Assembly (NCBI GenBank): GCA_963803125.1
Contig: CAWDLR010000003.1
Coordinates: 248,001 to 312,000 of the forward strand
DNA: 64,000 bases
Source: G963675935 sp963803125
Lineage (GTDB): Bacteria; Planctomycetota; Planctomycetia; Pirellulales; Thermoguttaceae
Direction of reading: 5' to 3'
The notes below the pieces were generated by a model, which worked only from the letters and a program-made list of their open reading frames with translations, was not told the origin of the DNA and did not search any database. Positions 1-7,800 of this stretch are shown piece by piece; the first letter of the stretch is position 1; each line of letters begins with the position of its first letter. Position numbers and translations under genes: made by a program.

Positions 1-1
1 C

Positions 2-622
2 GGAGAGTTGTGCGGCATGTCGCGGACCAACGCGCTGCAGCGTGCCCATGAGGTGCTCAATCACGTCGAGTTGGGCGAGGCCCGCTACCGGCCGGTCGAG
101 TCCTACTCGGCCGGCATGAAGCAGCGTCTGAAGTTGGCCTCGGCGTTAGTCCACGATCCGCAGTTGCTCATTCTTGACGAACCGACCAACGGCATGGATC
201 CCACCGGGCGGCAGGAGATGCTGGAACTGGCCCGCGATCTGGCCCACGGCAAGGAGATGAGCCTGTTGTTCTCCAGCCATCTGATGCCGGACGTGGAGTT
301 CGTCTGCGACTACGTGCTGGTGCTCTCTCACGGCCGGCTGGCGGCACAGGGGAAGATCCAGGAACTGATGGCGATGCACGATCAGTGCTATGAAGTCCGG
401 GTGAAGACTGATGCGGCGTCTTTCGCCCGGCGTCTCGGCGATATCGGTTGCCAGGTGACCGCCCGGGACTCCTACCTCGTGGTACGTCTGCCGTCCGGGC
501 AATCGCAACGGGTGATTTGGGAATTGGCCGCCGCCGCGGGCGAGCAAGTCCGTCACCTGCGGCCGCAAAAAAGCACGCTGGAAGAAGTGTTCTTGAGGGC
601 CGTCGAACACGATATTCACTGA
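2..622 (+). CDS. ABC transporter ATP-binding protein (5' truncated by window edge)
   Basis: This is the C-terminal part of an ABC ATPase. The signature SAGMKQR, Walker B LLILDEPT, the D-loop and the switch histidine (LFSSHL) are all visible. The Walker A motif would lie before base 1, so the true start is outside the window. The roughly 100 residues after the nucleotide-binding core match the C-terminal tail usual in ABC-2 type exporter ATPases. It is followed after 21 bases by a permease and then by a second ATPase/permease pair, so the four genes look like one operon for a membrane exporter. The substrate cannot be told from sequence. Confidence 0.9.
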   Translation, partial: GELCGMSRTNALQRAHEVLNHVELGEARYRPVESYSAGMKQRLKLASALVHDPQLLILDEPTNGMDPTGRQEMLELARDLAHGKEMSLLFSSHLMPDVEFVCDYVLVLSHGRLAAQGKIQELMAMHDQCYEVRVKTDAASFARRLGDIGCQVTARDSYLVVRLPSGQSQRVIWELAAAAGEQVRHLRPQKSTLEEVFLRAVEHDIH

Positions 623-643
623 ATCCGCTGAGTAAGAAGCATC

Positions 644-1783
644 ATGCCCATCTTCGACCAGGGATACCAGCACTGGAAAGGAGCGTTGTCCGGCCACGCC
701 TGGCGCTGGCTGGCCATCACCAAGCAGGGGCTGCGCGGACAACTCAGAGGGGCGCTCTCGCTGGCCCGCATCGTGCTGATCTTCGCCTGGATACCGGCGC
801 TGGTCCTGGTGGTGGCGATGGCCCTTTGGGGAATGTTCGAGCAAGGATCGGAGACCATCGTGCGGCTGCTGCAGCCGATCCTCCCGCCCGGCGTCGCCGC
901 CGATCCCCACGTCTATCGGCACGCGATATGGACCATCGCTTATGCGACGTTCTTCAAGTTCGAACTCGTCTTCATCATGCTGCTGGTGGTGATCGCAGGG
1001 CCGAACCTGATCAGCCGCGATCTGCGCTTCAACGCGCTGCCGCTGTATTTCTCGCGTCCGATTCGCCGCATCGACTACTTCCTCGGCAAGCTCGGCGTGA
1101 TTGCCGCGTTGGTAACCGCGGTGGCGGTGCTGCCAGCGGTGGCGGCATACGTGCTGGGTGTCTGCTTCAGCCTCGACTTGACCGTGATCCGCGATACCTG
1201 GCGGCTGTTGCCGGCCAGCATCCTGTATGGCCTGATCATTGTCGCCTCGGCGGGCACGCTGATGCTGGCCCTGTCGTCCTTGTCGCGGCGGTCGCTCTAC
1301 GTCGGCATCGCCTGGGTCGGCTTGTGGATCATCAGTTCGGCCGTTTCATCCGTGCTCAGCGGCATTCAGGAGCGCTCCCTCCGCCTTTCCGCCTGGCGAG
1401 AAATCTCCGCCGGAGCCCACGGCTACTCGCCCGACGCATGGCAGCGAGTGCGAGAGCGCGTGGAGAAGGCGAAGGCTGAGGCGGCGCCGAGCGACTGGCG
1501 GCCGCTCTGCTCGTATACCGCCAATTTGCAACGATTGGGGGAGGCGCTCTTGAATACCGATGCCGCTTGGGTCGAGATTGGCCGTGCCGTCGAAGCGCCC
1601 AGGGCCGCCATCGGACCGCTCTTGGGACGCGGCGGGGGGGCGTCAGTCGACAATCGCCGCCTCGCCGACCACATCGTGCCACAGTATCCGTGGATCTGGT
1701 CGGCCGGCGTCCTGGCCGGCCTGTTGGGACTTTCGATATGGACCTTGAGCACCCGCGTGAAATCGCTGGACCGGCTGAAGTGA
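644..1783 (+). CDS. ABC-2 type transporter permease
   Basis: A 379-residue integral membrane protein. It has a hydrophobic segment near residues 40-65, a cluster of four or five segments between about 105 and 240, a long polar loop (about 245-345) and a last helix near the C-terminus (VLAGLLGLSIWTL). This is the usual plan of an ABC-2 permease with a large extracytoplasmic loop. It lies between two ABC ATPase genes, and its 3' end overlaps the next ATPase by 46 bases, which supports co-translation. Transported substrate unknown. Confidence 0.8.
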   Translation: MPIFDQGYQHWKGALSGHAWRWLAITKQGLRGQLRGALSLARIVLIFAWIPALVLVVAMALWGMFEQGSETIVRLLQPILPPGVAADPHVYRHAIWTIAYATFFKFELVFIMLLVVIAGPNLISRDLRFNALPLYFSRPIRRIDYFLGKLGVIAALVTAVAVLPAVAAYVLGVCFSLDLTVIRDTWRLLPASILYGLIIVASAGTLMLALSSLSRRSLYVGIAWVGLWIISSAVSSVLSGIQERSLRLSAWREISAGAHGYSPDAWQRVRERVEKAKAEAAPSDWRPLCSYTANLQRLGEALLNTDAAWVEIGRAVEAPRAAIGPLLGRGGGASVDNRRLADHIVPQYPWIWSAGVLAGLLGLSIWTLSTRVKSLDRLK

Positions 1784-2706
1784 CGCCCGTCGTCGAGTTC
1801 GATGGCGTCTCGAAGTGGTACGGCAATGTCATCGGCCTGAACCATCTCAGCCTGCGGATTCCGCCCGGCGTCACAGGCCTCTTAGGTCCCAATGGGGCCG
1901 GCAAATCCACGCTGCTGCAACTGGCCACCGGCCAACTCCGACCCAGTCAGGGAAGCGTTCGCGTCCTCGGCCGCCGAACCTGGAACAACTCGCCCCTGAT
2001 GCGGCACGTCGGCCTCTGCCCCGAGCAAGACGCGTTTTACGAATGGATGACCGGGTACGACTTCGTCTACACGTCCGCCAGATTGTCGGGCATCGGCCGC
2101 TCTGCCGCGGCGGCGGCGACGGAGAAGTTCCTGGCCGTCGTCGGCATGACCGAGAACATGCGACGGCCGATCCGCGGCTACTCCAAGGGGATGCGGCAGC
2201 GAACGAAGCTCGCCCAGGCCTTGGTGCATGAACCGCGAGTGCTGTTCCTGGACGAGCCGTTTTCCGGCACCGACCCGGTGGCGCGGCGCGACTTGAGCAA
2301 CGTCATCCGCAGCCAGGAGGGGACAGGCCGCTGCGTGGTCGTCTCCAGTCACGTCTTGCACGAAGTGGAGTCGCTGACGCCGAACATCATCCTCTTGCAC
2401 CGCGGCCGATTGGTGGCCGAGGGGCATGTCCGCGAAATTCGGGACCTGATCGACCGCCACCCCCACCGCATCGTACTCGCCTGCGACGATTACCGGGCGT
2501 TGGCGGCGAAGCTGGTTCGCTGCGAAGACGTCGAGAGCGTGACGATTCTCGCCGCGAAGACGGCCGTGCTGGCGGAGACGCGTCGCCCCGACGCTTTTTA
2601 TGCCCGCTTGCCGGCAATGTCGTTGGAAGATGGAATCGCCATTCGCGAGGTCTACTCGGACGACGACAACCTCGAAGCCGTGTTCAAGTACCTGGTGGGG
2701 AGATGA
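1738..2706 (+). CDS. ABC transporter ATP-binding protein
   Basis: A complete ABC ATPase of about 322 residues. Visible motifs are Walker A GPNGAGKST, signature YSKGMRQR, Walker B VLFLDEPF and the switch histidine VSSHVLHE. The frame stays open upstream to about 1567, but homology to ABC ATPases starts at PVVEFDGVSKWYG, so the ATG at 1738 is preferred. That start overlaps the permease gene by 46 bases. The C-terminal 100 residues are the variable tail of drug- or polymer-exporter ATPases. It probably energises the permease that follows, whose start overlaps its stop by 4 bases. Confidence 0.88.
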   Translation: MDLEHPREIAGPAEVTPVVEFDGVSKWYGNVIGLNHLSLRIPPGVTGLLGPNGAGKSTLLQLATGQLRPSQGSVRVLGRRTWNNSPLMRHVGLCPEQDAFYEWMTGYDFVYTSARLSGIGRSAAAAATEKFLAVVGMTENMRRPIRGYSKGMRQRTKLAQALVHEPRVLFLDEPFSGTDPVARRDLSNVIRSQEGTGRCVVVSSHVLHEVESLTPNIILLHRGRLVAEGHVREIRDLIDRHPHRIVLACDDYRALAAKLVRCEDVESVTILAAKTAVLAETRRPDAFYARLPAMSLEDGIAIREVYSDDDNLEAVFKYLVGR

Positions 2707-3548
2707 AACCGATGACCGATGTTGCCGCCGACGCCGTCGTTCTTTCACGCATCCCCAGTCCGGCCGCCCTGGCCAGCTTGTTTGTCTTGACGCTGCGACA
2801 GCACGTCCGCGGCCGGCGGTTGCTGGTGCTGGGGCTCTTGTTCGCGCTGCCCGGTGCGCTGGCGGCGGTGGTCAACTTGCTGTCGCGATTTCCGCCCGGG
2901 ACCGAGCATCTTCAGTTCGCCTTCGTTTTCAACCTCATTCCCCATGCGCTGGCGCCGCTGGCGGCTTTGCTGTACGCCACGGGCGTCATCCGTGATGAAG
3001 TCGAGGAGCAGACGCTGACGTACTTGTTGTTGCGGCCCGTGCCGCGGTGGGCGATCTACGTCGTCAGGCTGTTGGCGACCCTGTTGTTGATCTCGGCGCT
3101 TACCGCGGTGTTTACCGCGATAACCTTCGCCGCCATCGCTCTGACCGCGCACGAACCGCTCAACCTGCCGCTCGTCTTACGGGCGGCGAGGACGTTTGTT
3201 GCGCTGGCGTTGGCTGAAGCCGGGTACTGCGGGCTGTTCGGCCTGATGGGACTGCTCATGCAGCGGTCGCTGTTTGTCGGCGTGGCTTACATCTTCCTCT
3301 TTGAGGGCATGCTGGCAAGCCTGGACACGGTGGCACGCCGGATGACGATCATGTATTACTTCCGCGTGCTGATCCTCCGCTGGCTGCAACCGGCCAGCGG
3401 GGGAGAATGGGCGATCAACTTGACCAGCGCGCCAACGGCCGCAACCTGCGCGTTGACGCTGCTCGGCATCGGCCTGGCGTTGACCGTGGCGTCGGCGTTC
3501 ATCTTCGCCGGCAAGGAATTCCGCATGAAGACGCCCGAGGGCAATTGA
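2703..3548 (+). CDS. ABC-2 type transporter permease
   Basis: A 281-residue membrane protein with about six hydrophobic segments: a first helix after residue 35, a pair around 80-95 and 120-145, and three more to residue 275. The sequence RDEVEEQTLTYLLLRPVPRW is the short amphipathic motif after helix 2 that is common in ABC-2 permeases. Its ATG overlaps the preceding ATPase stop (ATGA), so the two are translationally coupled. It is the last gene of the operon, with a gene-free stretch of about 470 bases after it. Confidence 0.82.
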   Translation: MKPMTDVAADAVVLSRIPSPAALASLFVLTLRQHVRGRRLLVLGLLFALPGALAAVVNLLSRFPPGTEHLQFAFVFNLIPHALAPLAALLYATGVIRDEVEEQTLTYLLLRPVPRWAIYVVRLLATLLLISALTAVFTAITFAAIALTAHEPLNLPLVLRAARTFVALALAEAGYCGLFGLMGLLMQRSLFVGVAYIFLFEGMLASLDTVARRMTIMYYFRVLILRWLQPASGGEWAINLTSAPTAATCALTLLGIGLALTVASAFIFAGKEFRMKTPEGN

Positions 3549-4016
3549 CATACGCTCGCTTGCGACTCGACGGCGACAATTCTTGTCTTGGACTCACTAC
3601 CATCGGCGCGGGCGAACTGGATCTCGTTGGCCCAAATGCCTGGAGTTCAATTACGAATTCGGCAGCCCCCACCCAGTGGCACGCGCAGCAGCCCTGCCCA
3701 ACGCTCCGCTTGATGTAATGTGTGACCGAGGTGCTCTTGCCCCAAGGGCGGGATTTGGGTACATTCCATTGCCTTTGAGGCTTGGCCCCTTCTGCCGGGG
3801 GTAAAAATCCCTGCCGTGCAGCGGCAACGTCAGACGCTGGCGCAGAACAGCGGGACGGCGGTGGTACTGCCGGCCCTTTGGCAGGAGCTGGGGATGGCGG
3901 CGCAACTGCCCTCCCCACACGCGTCCCAACGCGCCAGGTATTGAAACACCGCTTGAACCACGAAGCCCCACGTTTGCAGCCGTGCAATTCGCTCGCCTCG
4001 GAAAGGAAACCCCTTG
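3549..4016. other. Gene-free stretch between the ABC operon and lpxD
   Basis: About 470 bases with no convincing gene on either strand. No strong terminator hairpin was seen after the permease. The promoter of lpxD presumably lies in the last 150 bases. A purine-rich GGAAAGGAAA just before 4017 can serve as its ribosome binding site. Confidence 0.5.
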
Positions 4017-5084
4017 ATGCAGGCTACCCTGGCCGAGATCGCGGCTCTGGTGGGCGGGGAGTTGCTCGGCGACGGCCGGATCGTGATCCTCGGCGCGGCC
4101 ACGCTCGGCGACGCCGGACCCGGCGAGATCACGCTGATCGATCAGGCCGACAAGGCCCATCTGCTCGAGCAATGCCGCGCCGCCGCCGTCGTTGCGCCGC
4201 GGGGATTCGCGCCCGCCGGGATTGCGACCATTCAGGTCGATGACGCTCACGCCGCGTTTGCGGCCATCGTCACCCATTTCTGCCCGCAGCCGCAAAGGCC
4301 GCGGATCGGCGTTAGCCCCTTGGCCGCCGTCAGCCCCACCGCCGCCATCGGCGGCAACGTCGACATCCACCCCTTCGCCACGATCGGTGACGGCGTGACC
4401 ATCGGCGACGGCGCGACGATCCACGCCGGCGTTCAGATTATGGCCGGCTCGCAGATCGGCCAAGACGTGACCATCTTCCCCAACGCCGTCCTCTACGAAA
4501 ACACCATCGTCGGGCCGCGATGCCTGATCCACGCCAACGTCGTCTTGGGGGCGTACGGTTTCGGCTACGGCTTCGTCGACGGCCGGCACGTGCTCTCGGC
4601 CCAGTTGGGCAACGTCGTGCTCGGCGCCGACGTCGAAATCGGCGCCGGCTCGACCATCGACCGCGGCACCTATGGCCCGACCGTCATCGGCGAAGGCACC
4701 AAGATCGACGACTTGGTGATGGTCGCCCACAACTGCCGCATCGGCCGCCACAACATGCTCTGCTCGCAGGTCGGCGTGGCCGGCAGCACGACTACCGGCG
4801 ATTATGTGGTGATGGCCGGCCAGGTCGGCGTCCGCGATCACGTCCACATCGGCGACCGGGCGGTCTTGGGGGCGATGGCCGGCATCACCAACGACGTGCC
4901 CGCCGGCGCGAATGATCGGCATTCCCGCCACGCCCGAACGCGATCAGAAAGTCAAACAGGCGGCCTTCAGCAAGTTGCCGGAAATGCGGCGGCAGTTGAA
5001 GCAGCTCGAGCGGGCGGTCGAATTACTGCTCAAAGAATCGTCGGCCGCCGGCAAGATCGCCGCCAACGCCGACGATCCGCCTGA
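4017..5084 (+). CDS. lpxD: UDP-3-O-acylglucosamine N-acyltransferase LpxD, frameshifted near its C-terminus
   Basis: LpxD adds the N-linked hydroxyacyl chain in lipid A synthesis. The N-terminal substrate-binding domain (about 1-100) is followed by a left-handed beta helix of hexapeptide repeats (about 105-300), with the typical GSTIDRGTYGPT, MVAHNCRIGRHN and GVAGSTTTGDY motifs. The ATG at 4017 is preferred over a TTG one codon before. The normal C-terminus is not in this frame. After VPAGA at 4910 the frame becomes Arg/Gln-rich, while the expected MIGIPATPERDQ tail starts at 4912 one frame over. One extra base at about 4911, or two missing, restores a normal protein. Confidence 0.9.
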   Translation: MQATLAEIAALVGGELLGDGRIVILGAATLGDAGPGEITLIDQADKAHLLEQCRAAAVVAPRGFAPAGIATIQVDDAHAAFAAIVTHFCPQPQRPRIGVSPLAAVSPTAAIGGNVDIHPFATIGDGVTIGDGATIHAGVQIMAGSQIGQDVTIFPNAVLYENTIVGPRCLIHANVVLGAYGFGYGFVDGRHVLSAQLGNVVLGADVEIGAGSTIDRGTYGPTVIGEGTKIDDLVMVAHNCRIGRHNMLCSQVGVAGSTTTGDYVVMAGQVGVRDHVHIGDRAVLGAMAGITNDVPAGANDRHSRHARTRSESQTGGLQQVAGNAAAVEAARAGGRITAQRIVGRRQDRRQRRRSA

Positions 5085-5118
5085 CAACGACGCCAATGGC
5101 CGACGGGCAGTGGCGTAA
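4912..5118 (+). CDS. lpxD: C-terminal piece of LpxD in the shifted frame
   Basis: 68 codons starting MIGIPATPERDQK. This is the end of an LpxD beta-helix followed by the C-terminal helical extension (KLPEMRRQLKQLERAVELL). It continues the preceding lpxD frame after a one-base shift at about 4911 and is not an independent gene. The join GCGAATG has one A too many for a continuous reading. The cause may be a sequencing or assembly indel, or a real mutation; no slippery sequence was seen there. Confidence 0.75.
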   Translation: MIGIPATPERDQKVKQAAFSKLPEMRRQLKQLERAVELLLKESSAAGKIAANADDPPDNDANGRRAVA

Positions 5119-5152
5119 AGCAGTCGGCAGTGGGCAGTAGGCAGTCGGCGGT
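5116..5152. repeat. Short tandem repeat array (CAGTCGGCAGT type), left arm
   Basis: Degenerate tandem copies of an 8-10 base unit close to GGCAGTCGGCAGT, just after the lpxD tail and before the four-helix-bundle gene. The complementary array (GACTGCCGACTGCC) lies on the far side of that gene at 5571-5602, so the two form inverted arms. Related units occur at 48076-48135 and 53862-53898. Confidence 0.7.
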
Positions 5153-5179
5153 AAGACAGACGCCGGAATACTGCGGGGA

Positions 5180-5548
5180 ATGGACATGGCCGTGCGGAAC
5201 TACCGCGATCTGATCCTGTGGCAAAAGGCGATGGACCTCGTGGAGCTTGTCTACAGAATCACGACGCACTTCCCACAAGATGAGTTGTATGGCTTGCGCA
5301 GCCAAATGAGAAGGGCCGCCGTCTCCGTCCCGTCCAACATCGCCGAAGGCGAAGGCCGGCATTCCGCAGGTGACTTCTTACGATTTCTCTCGATAGCCAA
5401 CGGTTCGCGGCGAGAAGTAGAAACACAGGCAATTATTGCGCGACGCCTCGGCTACATCAACGAGCAGGATTGTGAGGAGGTTCTCACCCTGGCTGCTGAA
5501 GTTGGCCGTTTGCGGCAAGGATTGGCGGATTCCCTCGACCGTGAATGA
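5180..5548 (+). CDS. Four-helix bundle protein (23S rRNA intervening-sequence / S23 family)
   Basis: A 122-residue helical protein. It has the family pattern of an N-terminal YRDLILWQKAMDLVE helix, LRSQMRRAAVSVPSNIAEGEGR in helices 2-3, then FLRFLSIANGSRREVETQ and a last helix. These features match the four-helix-bundle family first found in insertions of 23S rRNA genes and related in fold to the Avd accessory proteins of diversity-generating retroelements. Start: ATG at 5180, with a second Met two codons on. No reverse transcriptase or variable repeat lies nearby. It sits alone between lpxD and lpxI, flanked by inverted tandem-repeat arms, which suggests a small mobile unit. Biochemical role unknown. 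Confidence 0.85.
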   Translation: MDMAVRNYRDLILWQKAMDLVELVYRITTHFPQDELYGLRSQMRRAAVSVPSNIAEGEGRHSAGDFLRFLSIANGSRREVETQAIIARRLGYINEQDCEEVLTLAAEVGRLRQGLADSLDRE

Positions 5549-5570
5549 GCTGTGAGCCGAAGAAGTCTCC

Positions 5571-5602
5571 TGCCGACTGCCGACTGCCGACTGCCGACTG
5601 CC
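5571..5602. repeat. Short tandem repeat array (GACTGCCGACTGCC type), right arm
   Basis: Four near-perfect tandem copies of an 8-base unit (CTGCCGAC). They are the reverse complement of the array at 5116-5152, and together the two bracket the four-helix-bundle gene. If read through, the array would add a stretch rich in ADCRLPTADC to the N-terminus of lpxI, but the genuine lpxI start lies after it. Confidence 0.75.
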
Positions 5603-5613
5603 CATTGTCCACC

Positions 5614-6486
5614 ATGTCCTCACCTTACGCCAAGCGCCGCATCGGAATGCTCGCCGGCTGGGGTTGCTATCCGATCGTGATCGCCGAGGCCTTGCGGCGG
5701 CAGGGATGCGAAGTCTATTGCCTGGGGACGATCGGGCACGCCGATCCGGCCCTGGCCGAGGTCTGCACCGACTTCCACTGGCTCGGGCTGGCGAAGTTCG
5801 GGACCGCCATCCGCTACTTCCATCGCCAGGGGGTGACGGAGATAATGATGGCGGGCAAGATTTTCAAGGTCCGCCTGTTTCAGCGTTGGGCGTGGCTGCG
5901 GCATCTGCCCGACCTGCGGACGATCCGCATGTTTGCGCCGCACATGTTGACGCGAAGGAAGGACTGCCGCGACGATTCGCTGCTTTTGGCGATTGTCGAG
6001 GAGTTCGCCCGCGAGGGGATTCGCTTCGCCCCGCCGACCGATTACGCACCGGAGTTGCTCGTGAAAGCCGGACAGCTTACCCGCCGCGGCCCGACCGCCT
6101 GGCAGCAGAAAGACATCGAGTTCGGCTGGCGGATGGCCAAGGAGATGGGCCGGCTTGACATCGGGCAGAGCGTGGCGGTAAAGGACCAGGCCGTGCTGGC
6201 CGTCGAGGCGGTCGAGGGCACCGACGAGTGCATCCGCCGCGCCGGCGCGCTCTGCCGCGCCGGCGGCTTCACCGTCGTCAAGGTGGCCAAGCCGCAGCAG
6301 GACATGCGCTTCGACGTCCCCACCATCGGCCTCGGCACCCTGGAGACCATGCACGCCGCCGGCGGCAAAGTGCTCGCCGTCGAAGCCGGCAAGACGATCT
6401 TCCTCGACCAAGACAAAGTCGTCGATTTCGCCGATCGCAACGGAATGGTGATCGTGGCGGTTTCCGCCCCAAGCACAATGTCGTGA
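5614..6486 (+). CDS. lpxI: UDP-2,3-diacylglucosamine pyrophosphatase LpxI
   Basis: LpxI hydrolyses UDP-2,3-diacylglucosamine to lipid X in lipid A synthesis, replacing LpxH in many bacteria. At 290 residues it has the LpxI layout: an N-terminal domain starting IGMLAGWGCYPIVIAEAL with MMAGKIFK, and a C-terminal domain with the conserved SVAVKDQAVLAVEAVEGTD, VVKVAKPQQDMRFDVPTIG and GKTIFLDQD. ATG 5614 is chosen because the open frame upstream is only the short tandem repeat. With lpxD it forms a small lipid A block interrupted by the four-helix-bundle gene. A diverged copy of its last 30 codons occurs 1.1 kb downstream. Confidence 0.93.
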   Translation: MSSPYAKRRIGMLAGWGCYPIVIAEALRRQGCEVYCLGTIGHADPALAEVCTDFHWLGLAKFGTAIRYFHRQGVTEIMMAGKIFKVRLFQRWAWLRHLPDLRTIRMFAPHMLTRRKDCRDDSLLLAIVEEFAREGIRFAPPTDYAPELLVKAGQLTRRGPTAWQQKDIEFGWRMAKEMGRLDIGQSVAVKDQAVLAVEAVEGTDECIRRAGALCRAGGFTVVKVAKPQQDMRFDVPTIGLGTLETMHAAGGKVLAVEAGKTIFLDQDKVVDFADRNGMVIVAVSAPSTMS

Positions 6487-6540
6487 CGCGAGTTGCCGCT
6501 TCGTTTGTCTTTCCAGTACACTGTTCCAGAAGTCCGCGCC

Positions 6541-6591
6541 GGCGAGAAACGCCCCCCGATTGCAATCGGGGGGCTTTCCCAGGCGGCAGAG
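6541..6591. repeat. 51-bp dispersed palindromic repeat, copy 1
   Basis: The core CCCCCCGATTGCAATCGGGG is a near-perfect palindrome, flanked by GGCGAGAAACG on one side and CTTTCCC then GGCGGCAGAG on the other. The same 51 bases, with one mismatch and in reverse orientation, occur at 10227-10277. There is no T-run, so it is a dispersed repeat rather than a clear terminator, although RNA from it would fold. Confidence 0.85.
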
Positions 6592-6666
6592 ACTCCTGGC
6601 GAGGCATACCAGCCCGAAGGGCTTCTTGTAGCACAGGCCAGGGTTATCGCTTCGGAGCAACGTACG

Positions 6667-7602
6667 ATGTGTCAACCCGAATCCCATTCTGCTGTACCGC
6701 AACGGAAACCGCGATTGTCGCGGCGCGTCGTCAGGTTGGTTCTGCTTGCTATCATTGTTCTCATGATCCTGCCTTCGGGAATGGTGTACTTGTGGCGGAC
6801 AGGCCATGAACGAGATTGTCGAGGCCATCTAAAATGGTTCTCTGACGCACTGATGAAGCGAGTTAGTGCCTCCCGCGGTCGCGCCCATGTCCCATGCGCG
6901 CACTTTATGGACAGCAGCGGCAGGCGAATGCATAGCTGGCGTTGCGAGAGAATCGAGGCTCTCGACTGGGAAGCGTCGAATGAGTACACTGCCAGCGAGT
7001 TCCAATACCACTATGACGAGCCCTGGGACAGTCCCCGTAACGCGACGTACCAGAGAATCTCGCGGTGCTCTGAATACTACTCATGTCCGGTCTACGCGGC
7101 AGGTTCTCGCAACGCCAGCTACTTGTGTGTGCTTGGCAGTAGGCTCTGGCCCGTCCCCAGAATAAGAGACGGACAATGGAATGTGCCGTGGTCGCGTAGC
7201 GGGAAGGAAGGCGGGGTGCTTCCCGGCCACGGCAAGGCGATATTGTTGGTGGAGGTTGTCGAGTCGGACATTCCCTGGACGAAGCCGGAAGACATTACGC
7301 TATCGGAGATATCCTCGTTGCTTCGAGAAGATCCCAGCGGCGAGCGATTCCGTCGCCGCATCAGGAACGTTGTTGTAATAGATGCCGACGAGGCCAAACG
7401 AGTATTCGCTTCCGTACAAGGCACTGAGGTGGGGAAAGCCTTTATAGAGAGAGCCATACAAATACTCGATCCCGCACGAGACCTCGAAGAAATCAAGAAG
7501 GTCGTCAATGCCGAAAACGCTGCCATGGAGCGCGCAGCGTCGCCAGCCGAGGGTCTGGAGAAGGGGACGTGGCAGAGACCGGGCGCTTCGAGGCCGAAAT
7601 GA
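6667..7602 (+). CDS. DUF1559-like membrane-anchored protein (planctomycete type)
   Basis: A protein of about 311 residues with an N-terminal membrane helix (near residues 23-46, VLLAIIVLMILPSGMVYLW). The rest resembles the C-terminal domain of DUF1559 proteins: LKWFSDAL after the helix, YDEPWDSPRN, a YSCPVYA segment, NASYLCVLG, and GKAILLVEVVESDIPWTKPED. It lacks the pilin-like type IV cleavage motif usual for DUF1559. ATG 6667 is preferred; the open frame before it crosses the 51-bp repeat. Probably a surface or envelope protein of unknown function. It sits between lpxI and a diverged copy of the lpxI 3' end. Confidence 0.65.
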   Translation: MCQPESHSAVPQRKPRLSRRVVRLVLLAIIVLMILPSGMVYLWRTGHERDCRGHLKWFSDALMKRVSASRGRAHVPCAHFMDSSGRRMHSWRCERIEALDWEASNEYTASEFQYHYDEPWDSPRNATYQRISRCSEYYSCPVYAAGSRNASYLCVLGSRLWPVPRIRDGQWNVPWSRSGKEGGVLPGHGKAILLVEVVESDIPWTKPEDITLSEISSLLREDPSGERFRRRIRNVVVIDADEAKRVFASVQGTEVGKAFIERAIQILDPARDLEEIKKVVNAENAAMERAASPAEGLEKGTWQRPGASRPK

Positions 7603-7700
7603 CGATCTTCCTCGATCAAGACAAGGTTGTCGATTTCGCCGATCGCAACGGGATGGTGCTTGTGGCGGTCGCGGGCGGGAAGGCAAACGACAGCCAATAG
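7587..7700 (+). pseudogene. Diverged duplicate of the lpxI 3' end
   Basis: This stretch can be read as EAEMTIFLDQDKVVDFADRN followed by GMVLVAVAGGKANDSQ and a stop. It matches the LpxI C-terminus (GKTIFLDQDKVVDFADRN, GMVIVAV) over about 27 codons with scattered third-position changes. It has no upstream LpxI sequence. It is either the remnant of a second lpxI or a duplication that brackets the DUF1559-like gene. Confidence 0.65.
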
Positions 7701-7704
7701 GTGC

Positions 7705-7775
7705 GGTGGGGCAGACATTCTTGTCTGCCGGCGGAGCATGCGTCATTCTTGGCAGACAAGAATGTCTGCCCCACC
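7705..7775. repeat. 25-bp perfect inverted repeat (dispersed hairpin element)
   Basis: Left arm 7705-7729 (GGTGGGGCAGACATTCTTGT then CTGCC) and right arm 7751-7775 are exact reverse complements with a 21-base loop. Both arms also contain a shorter inner palindrome (GCAGACATTCTTGTCTGC). This has the form of a non-autonomous palindromic element; no coding sequence is inside. Confidence 0.85.
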
Positions 7776-7800
7776 GGCCATTTCGCACTCTGCGCTCCGT

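Noticed and set aside
3651..4931. 426-codon minus-strand frame opposite lpxD
   Set aside because: Asp/His/Ala-rich periodic sequence produced by the hexapeptide repeat of lpxD read backwards.
5180..5602. Diversity-generating retroelement because of the Avd-like fold
   Set aside because: No reverse transcriptase and no template/variable repeat pair nearby.
6551..6572. Rho-independent terminator after lpxI
   Set aside because: Strong palindrome but no T-run on either side, and an inverted copy inside nuoA shows it is a dispersed repeat.
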